Positions 54,836 through 64,000 of a stretch of DNA of 64,000 nucleotides are shown in pieces; positions within the stretch are counted from its first letter, which is position 1, and the number at the start of each line of letters is the position of its first letter. Position numbers and translations under genes: made by a program. The stretch is from Limanda limanda (Eukaryota > Chordata > Actinopteri > Pleuronectiformes > Pleuronectidae): contig NC_083648.1 of the NCBI RefSeq assembly GCF_963576545.1, positions 9,163,739 to 9,227,738 on the forward strand, read 5' to 3'. A model generated the notes under the pieces. That model ran no database searches. It saw only the letters and a program-made list of their open reading frames with translations, and was not told the origin of the DNA.

Positions 54836-56563
54836 ATTTTTTATTAAAAATGCTATTAAATAAATGACAAACACAATAAATGTATTCTGGTACAGTGAAT
54901 CCATTTCAGTAAATCATAAATAATGATGAGTGGAAAACAAAAAGGACAACACTAAATCTAAAGGAATTAAATATAAGTATTGTGCATGGGCAACATAAAT
55001 AAAAGGTTAGACAGTGCATCTTTAAACATGAATTCAGTTTCCTCTTCATACAGAACAATACATTACATTGGTCACAAACTTAAGCTTTGATGCGTTAAAG
55101 GAAAAGGTTCCAGATTGTCATAAGGCTGCCTCAATAAAAACCAAGCATCATCCAAACATCAGTGTGTTTATTGTGCGTCGCAAGTTTGGAAAAGTTGGCA
55201 GCAACCTCGTACAATATCAACAATAGTTTGTCACGCCTGTCAATCTGGATCACACACATTCTTCTAAAATCAAACAGAACTCAAAATTCAAGAATCCCGC
55301 TCTTTAAATGCATGGACTACAAATTTGGTCAAGGAACAAAAATGAACTGGTAAAAGGATCCCTCAAAAAATAAAATAGAACAAGATTCCCTCTCAAGTCA
55401 TTCTGTGTCAAATCGTCACACTTCAGGGCTGCTTCATCACACGTGTGCCTGAGCATGCACGGATCATTAACTGCTGGTCCAACACATTGAATGTGTTGGT
55501 AATGGGATGCAACTTTAGAGAAGTAACGATATCTTTGCAACAACTCATAATTCAACTTTACGGAGGTCAGGATGACTTTATACATTTGTTTACTATTCAA
55601 CTTGAATTGTTATAATCACTCATAATACTGAGAGTTTCTATATTGTGGACATGTTAAGATAAATATGGAGCTGGAAAAGAGCCATGAAACGATATGAGAA
55701 CCAAACCTATGACCTATTTTAAGGGAGATATGACCTAGGAAAGTTCACTCAAAGATGAAAATTCAAATTCATGATGCAGGTGCGAATGAAAAAAGTTTGG
55801 AATCCGTTAGCTCATATCTTTCTTAATTAAGATCTGAAAAAGATCCATACGTTTCTATGATCGGCCCAGAAGTGTGACGATTTGACACGGAAAGAGACAG
55901 TTTGTTTACTCACTTATATCATCTTGTGCAAAGTGCTGATGGGTAGATTAAAACTAGTTGCTGTTACATTATGTCTATTCAAGCATTTCTTCACGCATAC
56001 TGTACGCTTTTCATAAAAAGTTATAATTCTCTGAAATCATAACTGCAGACTACGACTAATGGAGAGGAACAGGCACAAAAAATATATTCTGTTTTTTTCG
56101 AAACATGCATCTATGTCAGTGGAAGATTAACTTTTCCTCTACATGCTTTATCTGACGTTAGAGGAGTTTGCTAAATGAGAACGACGATTTCTAAAGCCAG
56201 TCTACTCACAGTCCACTACTGAATAAGCTGCAAGGATAAAGCTATTGTTTCCCTTTTCTCAGAGAGAAACTTCAATTATGATCCCAGTGCGTACGTGCAT
56301 TTTAAAACATGTAAAACCTACAGTTCAAGTTTTCGTATTCAGCAGTTTCATTTTCGGTTCAACTCCTACAAAAATACACAGCAGGATAGGTAGGATTGAT
56401 CCAGAACAAAAATCAGTGGAGTCTTATAAGTCAAGTAAAACTGTCTATGATGTTTAACTGTGTGTGTGCATGTGTGTATGGATGTTTACTGTATATGTGT
56501 GCGTGCAATGCAAATGATATGTGTGTCTACACTCATGATGCGTGATGGTTTCATGGTGTGGCT
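54836..56563 (-). other. them6: Probable 3' untranslated region of proximal them6 copy
   Basis: On the minus strand an AATAAA lies at 54,845-54,840, about 1.7 kb after the stop codon at 56,564. No open exon is seen. The interval is AT-rich with no obvious repeats. The extent of the UTR is inferred from this single motif. Confidence 0.4.
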
Positions 56564-58092
56564 TCACTTGTTCTTGTCCTCCAGTCCGCTCTCCGCTCTC
56601 AGGGCCTGGCTGCTGGCTGTAATGAAGCTGATCCAGTGTTGGAGGTCCTCTGGAAACTTGGGACACTCGATCTGCGCACACACACACAGAAACGTTAGCC
56701 GAGTGCTGATCGAGACTGAAGACAAAGTCTATCGTTTGCACACTTCATGGAAACAATTCGATTTCTGTGGAGAGATGCAGAGCCTTTTCAGTTTTAAGGA
56801 TGTTTTACTTAATCTTCAGCAATCGTAAATCAAACGGCACATTTACAGTAGTCTGCCCCATATATTAGCCCATCACAGACATATCGGTATCCATGTTTAT
56901 GTTTACTGATATGAAAAAGGTAATTTTATAGGATAAACTCTTCGGAACAGAACTGCATTTATGTTTACATGCTGATTTAAACAAATCATGTTTATTTTCT
57001 TCATCAAAATGTGAAATAGCAAGCCTTAGTTACGTTTCTTTGTCTTATAATAGGAATAGGAAAAATTGTCTATTTTTAAAAAAAATAAATATATATCAGC
57101 AAACGTATCAGTATTGGAAAATCTTTACTTTCTAATATTGGTACTGTATCAGCTTTCTATCTGGGTCAGCTTTTGGCTTAATGAAGAAACATTTTGTTGA
57201 CCGAACTAGAGCTGAATTGATTTTTCAAGTAAAAATTCTAAATATTTAAGTCCTGGGTTCCTAAATGTGAAAAATGCATCAGACTACACACCAAATACAT
57301 AAAGTCTGTCCTCAGGCCTTTAATTGTTTCTGACTTTGTGAAAGTGGGAAAAATTGTAAATTTCTAAATGACTGTTGTCTTCTTTTACTAACTAATTACA
57401 TAACTACAGTAATTTTTCACTTCCATTCATTGAACCTTCCCTGCATGTGACTGGAGCCCCATATGAAGGCCCACTATCTATTTTAAAAAACATCTATAAA
57501 AGACCAAACAAAAGTATTGAAGAAAAATATTGTAAGTTGCAGAACGACAGCTATTTATTGATACTCTACTCCATCTTCTGCCTTTACTCACCTTCCTCTT
57601 GCATACAAATTCGATAACGCTCTCTGGGCTGCAGCGCACCACATTCTGTCTGCAGAGCATGACCGCAGACACAAAGCCGTCTTTCTTGGACACAAAGCGC
57701 TGCTCCAAGTAAAAGGCCTTCTCGTCCCATCCCAACACTTTGGTCCGAATCTCAAAAGCCTCGCGGAAGGCCAAGGAGCGCCGGTACCGGATGGTGGAAG
57801 CCCCTACCACCATTTTGGCCCCCATCCTGCACGAGGCCATGAACAGCCCGTTTCGCATGTAATGGTGAAAGCGAGCAAAGTCGCACTCCCTCAGGTATCG
57901 AGAGTTGTTCATGTGGCCCATGTAGTCCAGGTCATGCGGGAGGACCATGCCATCGATGCTTTGCTCTGCTAGAATGTCCCATATTCTGGGCTGGAACCAT
58001 GCCTGGATAAAGACCTTGACCCCTCGCAGGAAGTACCAAACATCCAGAGTACAGAAGAGCAGGAGGAGGGCTCCAAACACCAGCAGCATCAT
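56564..58092 (-). CDS. them6: THEM6, thioesterase-superfamily member 6, proximal copy
   Basis: Membrane-anchored hot-dog-fold protein; mammalian THEM6 is an ER protein affecting lipid homeostasis, enzymatic activity unclear. Coding exons: 58096-57592 (ATG 58092) and 56671-56564 (TGA). Total 609 nt, 202 aa, the usual size. An N-terminal hydrophobic segment [20 protein letters not shown] is followed by the hot-dog core [20 protein letters not shown] and the strand [20 protein letters not shown]. The second exon encodes [11 protein letters not shown] and ends GLEDKNK. The exon starts at a TTTCAG acceptor four bases before the ATG, so a noncoding first exon must lie upstream (candidate ending at 59,483). 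A tandem paralogue lies 3 kb upstream. Confidence 0.92.
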
Positions 58093-58907
58093 CTCTCTGA
58101 AACAAGACAGATATAAACTATAAACACACCTAAGGGTCATCATGTAAACTTTGACAAATCAATGATTTATAACAGCATATATAACTTAATAGACTTATTG
58201 ATATGCTTTTGATTTTCTTTATCCTCTGATGCTGAGGACCTAGACTATGTTCTACATGATCAAGCTGGATTGTGGGTGTGTCCTGGAATCCAGCTCTGAT
58301 GAATGGAGAAGGCTCCTTTGATTACATAGGGGTTTGCATAGCTTGTGAATCAAAGGGTTCAAATAGGATCACATTACATTACGCTGTATTTGCATCTTTT
58401 GTCTGTAGAGTCGATGAGGCTGCGACTGCTGCTGGAGGTTTTGCGGCCAAAATAAGTAAGAAAACGTATGTTTGCTAAACTGCCTCAGAGCTTTTGACCC
58501 AGCTGCCGTCTACCGGCAAGACGGGATGGACGGCTGGATTTCTGTTCCCACAGTCGAAACTAAAGCAATCATATATGTGTAGGAAACTTCTAGAAAACAA
58601 GAGGTCTGAGCTACTGAGAATTGACAGATTTTACAGTTTAATATGTCAGAACCTATTTTATCTTATTTGTTTGCCTATTATGATATAATGAAGCCGTCAG
58701 GTTCCTGGAGCAGGACACAGGGACTACAAACAGTGCAGCCATGTTGTTTGTAGTTGTTTTGTTTCTCCTGGTGAGATCTTGTTCTTGTATCTCTCTCTGT
58801 AATCATTGTCTCTCTCTCTTAAGGACATTTCCTGCTTCACTGTGACCTAATGGTGTCCATCTTTAGAGTCCTGTGTCTGTCTCTTCATGTTATGCATCTC
58901 TTAATAG

Positions 58908-58913
<6 letters not shown>

Positions 58914-58962
<49 letters not shown>
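58914..58962. repeat. GT microsatellite
   Basis: About 25 uninterrupted TG units between the proximal them6 coding exon and its probable first exon. Confidence 0.95.
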
Positions 58963-58963
<1 letters not shown>

Positions 58964-59339
58964 TTGTATTACAAACTTTTACTTTGTGTGCCATTACAAC
59001 TGAGGCCCATTCATTAATCCATCCATTATGTTAATACCATGTACATCTGATGTAGATCACTTTACATCACCTTGTTATCCTAAATAAACTTTACTTTGCC
59101 TTGTCATATGAACTCCTCGCTTAGAGCACTTATGTTTCTAAATTCACGACCTAAAAATATAAAAATCAATAAATCAATGATGATGTGGATGCGAATAAAA
59201 TCACGACGACTCGCTCCCAAACCGATTATTATGGGTGAAAAACCCGGAAGCATCCGCCTTGTGTACGGCTTCACTTCAACCTTGAGGACCGTGAAGCTAA
59301 CGCTTCTCCATTCAACCTGCTGTCACAGGCAAATCTGCT

Positions 59340-59620
59340 AGCTTAGCCGCTAGCTGCGAGCGGACCGGGGCCTCGGAGAGACCACTTCCGGGTTCCCGTG
59401 GTCCTGCTTCTACCGACGGGGGGGTTCGGGTTCAGGCCACGGACACGACCGGGTGTGTGGTGGATGTGTCGGTGGAACCTACCGTGCGCCCCGGACTCAC
59501 AGCGACCATGAGATGCTGCTGCTGCAACTTGAAGGAACCGGTAGAATGAGTGAGCACGACTTCCGGGTGGTCGGTGACGACCTGAAATCTCATTGGTTGC
59601 CGTGTCGGCATGGTTACGAA
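59340..59620 (-). promoter_or_regulatory. them6: CpG-rich probable promoter/first exon of proximal them6
   Basis: A GC-rich island with two ETS-type ACTTCCGGGT words (about 59,385 and 59,559). On the minus strand a GCGCACG|GTAGGT donor at 59,483 could end a noncoding exon that splices to the acceptor before 58,096. No TATA box. Start site not determinable by eye. Confidence 0.5.
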
Positions 59621-59825
59621 GTCATCATCATCCTCAGCCTCATCTGAATTATAACTGTTGTTATTACTGTTTGGTATATTTTCAGTTGCTGGTATTTATT
59701 AAATAGTTGTTATGTACGTATTAAATATTAATATATATATATACTCGCAAAATTCTAAAGGTCTTATTTTATTTTGTTTCCCTGCATTTTGTCAGCCACT
59801 GGGTGGCAGTGTAGGCATACAGGCA

Positions 59826-59946
59826 GATAGATAGATAGACAGACACACAGACAGATGGATAGAGACAGAGAGACAGATAGATGGACAGATGGATAGACAG
59901 ACATACAGACACACAGACAGACAGACAGACAGACAGACAGGCAGGC

Positions 59947-60026
<80 letters not shown>
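59826..60026. repeat. ACAG/GATA-type tetranucleotide microsatellite
   Basis: About 200 bp made of CAGA/GACA units with GATA-like variants at the left end and a few GGCA interruptions. It lies in the interval between the two them6 copies. Open frames in it are artefacts. Confidence 0.95.
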
Positions 60027-60994
60027 GATATATTTTTATCGTCTGTCCAAAAGTGACAGATATTCTCCTTTTGACAGGGCTCAACAAAACAAATTATTCA
60101 CAGAATCTATAAAAAAAAATTAATAAGAATCAGCTGGATAGATTTTGTCCATTCTGTATTTGATTATTTGCAATGAATGAATGAACGTCAGTGTGGGTGA
60201 TGGATTTGATTTCACTGAATACATCACATCCCCATGATGCATCAGTGTCAGCTTGAGTTTGGTCAAATAGCAACTGGGATAGTTACACAAAGGCCCAATG
60301 AAAGTACATTTTTATACACTTAACTTAACAGCTCAGTCTGTAGTATTCATCCTGCCGGCGGTTGAAAGTGTCAACCTTTCTTTATACCAGTTAGCAGGAA
60401 CATGCTGATAGCTATATTCAACCTAATTCACTGCCAATGTAATATTATAGCTCACTGTTAATTTACTCTTAAGCTACTGTTAATGTGATTTTTGAAATTC
60501 CTGTACACCTGGTTTCTACATGGCACATTCCATTAGAGTGACACCAACTTTGATTTTATTGTACTAAACAACTTTATTTTGTACAAATTCACAACGGTTG
60601 TATTGCATCAATTTCAGATTTCGTACCAACTGCTATTTATTTTACTGTACAGAAAAAACTTCAAGCTAAACCCCCGGCTTGTTTCTCACTGGAAGTGGGA
60701 GAGGATGTCTGCACCTAAATGTATAGTGAGGTCATAAACGTGCATCAGTAGGAGTTCTAAATAGTGTTAATGCTTGTATGGCTTTTAATGCTAATATGGT
60801 AAACTAAAACATATAATCATGTTACTTCTCTTTAGAGTCAACTCGTTTCTTTTAGTGTTGTCAAGCTCTATATCCAGAGTGAAGTAGGCACAAGCGTGTT
60901 ACAGTCAAGTAGCCAACAGCAGCAAATATTTCTCTCGGAAGACTTTGAATCCTGTTTACAAGCTGCCCCACAAAACACCAATCTGTTCACAGCT
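60027..60994. other. Region between proximal them6 promoter and distal them6 coding end
   Basis: AT-rich, no exon recognised. May be the 3'UTR of the distal them6 copy if the AATAAA overlapping its stop is not used; further TTTATT words occur near 60,554 and 60,571. Confidence 0.4.
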
Positions 60995-61696
60995 TTATTT
61001 GTTCTTCTCCTCCAGTCCGCTCTCTGCCCTGAGGGCCTGGCTGCTGGCTGAGATGAAGTTGACCCAGTGTTGAAGGTCCTCTGGAAACTCAGGGCACTGC
61101 ACCTGCAACGAGCAAACATCCTTCAATGAGATTTGAGGATTAAAACATTACCGGTGTTCAATTTGCATGTGTACTGAGGCCTCCTCTCCTACCTTCCTCT
61201 TGCAAAGATGCTGCATGATCTTGTCCGGGCTGCAGCGGATCACAGTCTGCTTGCAGTACATGACGGCACACACCAGGCCGTCTTTATTTGACACAAATCT
61301 CTGCTCCAGGAAAAAGGCTTTGTCGTCCCAAGTAACGATCCGACTCCGCAGCTCGTATCCCTCACCGATACACAGAGCTCTTCGGTAGCGAACAGTGGTG
61401 GCCCCCACCACCATCGAAGCTCGGAGGGCTCGCACGGCCTTGAACACGCCGTTGCGCGTGTAGAGAGAGAAGCGGGCGAAGTCGCACTCGCGGAGGTAAC
61501 GAGCATTGTTCATGTGGCACATGTCGATGTCATTGGAAGTGACCCGGCCTGTCATCACTTGCTCAGCTGTGACGTCCCAGATCGTCGGCTGGAACCAGGC
61601 CCGGGCGATCACCGCCGCCGCCCGGAGGAAGTACCAGACATCCAGGCTGCAGAAGAGAGCCAGCAAGGCGCCGAGCACCCACAGCAACCACCACAT
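60995..61696 (-). CDS. them6: THEM6, thioesterase-superfamily member 6, distal copy
   Basis: Tandem paralogue of the gene at 56,564, same two-exon coding structure. Exons: 61698-61193 (ATG 61696, two bases after the CTCACAG acceptor) and 61102-60995 (TAA). Total 612 nt, 203 aa. Hydrophobic N-terminus [21 protein letters not shown], hot-dog core [19 protein letters not shown], strand [20 protein letters not shown], second exon [16 protein letters not shown] ending GLEEKNK. Compared with the other copy and with mammalian THEM6 it is one residue shorter just before HMNN. A longer in-frame Met at 61,774 lies inside the intron and is rejected as start. An AATAAA overlaps the stop codon. Confidence 0.92.
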
Positions 61697-62199
61697 CCCT
61701 GTGAGAGGACACGAACCAGCAGAGGAAGCAGTGGGGTTACTGGGATGTGTGGGAGCAACATCATCTATGTGCAAGTCTCATGATATTCCATCCTATTGAT
61801 GGGTAGAAGCACACAGACATATTGGAACCCGAGTTTTTGTCTTTATGTGCCGATGTGAAAACTTTTTTTGTAGAATGAATAATGCAGAAAATGTGTGTAT
61901 TCATATTACATTAAAAAATATATATTCTTAATTCAAGGTTTTTTGTATTTGTAGTGATTTGTTTTCCATTTCTTCAATCAAAAGAAATTAGCACCTGAAA
62001 CGCCTTCTCCTCTTTCAGCTCTCTCTTATAGTCTCATTTTTATAGGTGCGCTTTCTCCTAGTTCAGCTCTTATCGTCTATTTTAATCATTTAATGATTTT
62101 TTATTATATTTCCTCATGGAAACTTTTTTAATCTTTATCTGTGCTCTATTGCTTCTTTCTCTTCAACTTGCTATGAGAAGGGTTTCTTATTTTTTCATT

Positions 62200-62285
62200 T
62201 TCACATTGTAAAGCACGTTGTGACTTTCTTCTGAGCGGTGCTGCATAAATAAAGTGTAGTATTATTACTATTATTATTAATAAAT
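62200..62285 (+). repeat. Interspersed-repeat 3' tail with ATT microsatellite
   Basis: 'tgtaaagcacgttgtgactt...gcggtgctgcataaataaagt' followed by (ATT)n resembles a retroelement 3' end common in fish genomes. It is in the intron of the distal them6 copy. Upstream extent unclear. Confidence 0.5.
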
Positions 62286-62840
62286 TCAGAGGTAACAGCT
62301 TTAAAGCAGCCTATAAGACAGTGGTAGCAAAATGAAACCATCGTGATGGTTTGTAGTCAGGTTTGTCTTGTTTCACCCAAACCAGAGACACTCGTCAGGT
62401 GTATTGTTGTTTTGTGTATTTAAATCAGTATTTCTGACAGAAAGTAAGAAGTAGTTTTGAACCACTTGAATCCTGCGGTTCTTTCTGGAGCTGATTCTTT
62501 CAAACATGAAGTGAAGCTACAGACCAACCTGATGAGGATCAGTGACTTTTCAGGATCTATTTAAAACCCACGTGAAGGAGTGAACAGGTTCTACAGGATC
62601 ATCAGGCTCTGGTTCAAACTCTGATTTAACTTCTTTAACCTCTGAACAAAGTTTGAGAGTTTAACAACAACTAAAAGGTATTTGACAACAGTCGATGCCT
62701 CGTCATTTTATTTCAGACGTAAGTTACTCGCAGGTCTGAAGTGAAGTCACCTGTTGAAGCAGCAGTTTCCGCTCTGACTTTACGTAACGGACGTAAACAA
62801 GCTGCAATAAGAGTGAATACTTAAAACCACGAACACTCAC

Positions 62841-62881
62841 CTGCGGCTTCCTGCTGTTTCTACTCGAACCTGCGGAGTCTG
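62841..62881 (-). other. them6: Probable noncoding first exon of distal them6
   Basis: On the minus strand the sequence GGAAGCCGCAG is followed by a consensus GTGAGT donor at 62,840. It can splice to the acceptor at 61,699. An AC microsatellite (62,881-62,925) abuts it upstream, so the start site cannot be fixed. Confidence 0.55.
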
Positions 62882-62925
62882 TCCACACACACACACACAC
62901 AGACACACACTCAGACACACACATA

Positions 62926-64000
62926 CAATCCCCAAAACAATCAGCTACACACACCTGAAAAACACTCCTACCCACACTCTCCAAACCGGGGTAAAGTTTA
63001 ACCAGATTTCTTCCGGATACGGTTTTCAAAATAAACATGTATTCCATTATATTTATGAAGAACTGGCGTTTTTGACATCCAATAAATTACAAAATTTAAT
63101 AAGTAGGATTATTATTAAATTAAACTTTATTCCAACATCACGAGTGAGTCTACTGAGTTTTCTTTTTTAATTGTTAAATGTGAGGACACTTATTTTGAAG
63201 CCGACTGAGTCTCTTCTTGTTATCAGGACGTGACGTTGAACAGAATCTTTGGCTATGATTGGTTGGTTACTCATCCATTATAATATAGCAGTCAAAATCA
63301 TGACATTTCTAAAACTCCATTATTTCAAAGCTTATTGCAGGAAACATTTTAATGCACAGATGAAATGATACAACATTGGTTTTATAAGTAAAGGTTAAAT
63401 TGTCTCTATTTTGTCTTTGCTTTAAAAGTATAATTATTAGATGTATTGTAAAAAAAACAATTTCTCTACTAAGATCAGTCAGGACTGAAAATATTCAAAA
63501 GTAAGCTTCATGTATCTACACAAATATTACAATAATAGTATTAAAACTAGATATTGATGGTCAAACAGTAAAAGTTTTTCAGTTCATATTAGTTCAGCTG
63601 AGTTGACGCTACACGTATGAAAATAAATCCTGGTTGTGAGTACCATTAGTCGCATGTTAAAATGTCTTATCTCTATATAGAAGTTAATTGAAAATATTCT
63701 TTACTGTAAAATAGAAGAAAGGCTGTGTCCTTTTTATGTGGTTTATTGTTGTGTAATCACCATCAAGACAAACTTAACAAACTTTTATTCACCACTCTAA
63801 AAGGTAACATTTTCAGCGATGTCACAGAGTATAGGAGGAACTACCAAACTGGAGAACAATCATCAGACAGCAGAGGAAGTAACATGACTTTGATTGTCCA
63901 TACAATGCTTAGTTAGGACAACATTACTATAACTGCAACAACTGAAGATTCACTTTATACCCACTAAAAAACACTTAGAAGCTACATGACATTTATTAGA
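62926..64000. other. Right-end region, no gene seen
   Basis: AT-rich sequence beyond the distal them6 promoter. No splice-joined protein frame, no RNA gene and no clear repeat recognised. Confidence 0.5.

Noticed and set aside
61697..61774. Longer N-terminus for distal them6 from Met 61,774
   Set aside because: A CTCACAG acceptor lies at 61,699 and the paralogue has the same layout with ATG right after the acceptor; the extra residues are intronic.

Overview
The window reads as nuclear DNA of a ray-finned (teleost-like) fish. Genes are split by GT-AG introns. Dinucleotide microsatellites are long and frequent. There are finTRIM-type TRIM genes, an L2-clade LINE tail with the eel-type GGATA stem-loop, and several short interspersed elements of the kind common in fish. 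No prokaryotic genes, tRNA, rRNA or CRISPR arrays were seen. Exon models below were built by joining reading frames across splice sites by eye; no transcript or database evidence was available.

Layout. (1) 1-~10,000, plus strand: the 3' two thirds of a PACAP type-I receptor gene (adcyap1r1), from the TM3 exon to the C-terminal tail. It includes the alternative 'hop' cassette of the third intracellular loop and a 3.8 kb 3'UTR. (2) ~10,300-32,200, minus strand, tail-to-tail with the first: a complete 13-coding-exon GHRH-receptor-type gene (ghrhr), predicted 441 aa. Several of its core exons match adcyap1r1 in length and phase (154, 61, 70, 130, 42 nt). (3) 32,200-37,200: intergenic, no gene seen. 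(4) ~37,200-44,280, plus strand: eef1d, translation elongation factor 1 delta. It has a CpG-rich TOP-like first exon, an alternative long-isoform N-terminal exon and a small basic alternative exon. (5) 44,347-48,060 and 49,642-53,385, minus strand: two tandem TRIM E3-ligase genes. The first ends in a PRY-SPRY domain; the second appears to lack one. (6) 56,564-~59,600 and 60,995-~62,900, minus strand: two tandem copies of them6. (7) 62,900-64,000: no gene recognised.

Functional reading. The two class B GPCRs are sister receptors of the PACAP/GHRH axis, both expected to couple to Gs and cAMP. eef1d is the nucleotide-exchange subunit that recharges eEF1A; its long isoform is linked in mammals to stress transcription. 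The TRIM pair fits the expanded fish innate-immunity/ubiquitin repertoire. THEM6 is a membrane-anchored hot-dog-fold protein. I see no sign that these act as one pathway; the window is a stretch of linked but independent vertebrate genes.

The most interesting structures are: the hop cassette with a tandem TAGCAG acceptor and UG-rich flanks; the eef1d long-isoform exon carrying a copy of the same W..K..Y..AE motif as the canonical first exon, with near-identical ~150 bp direct repeats at either end of the 5' part of the gene; a TRIM exon whose splice donor sits in an 18-bp minisatellite that repeats the donor; and several perfect hairpins in introns.
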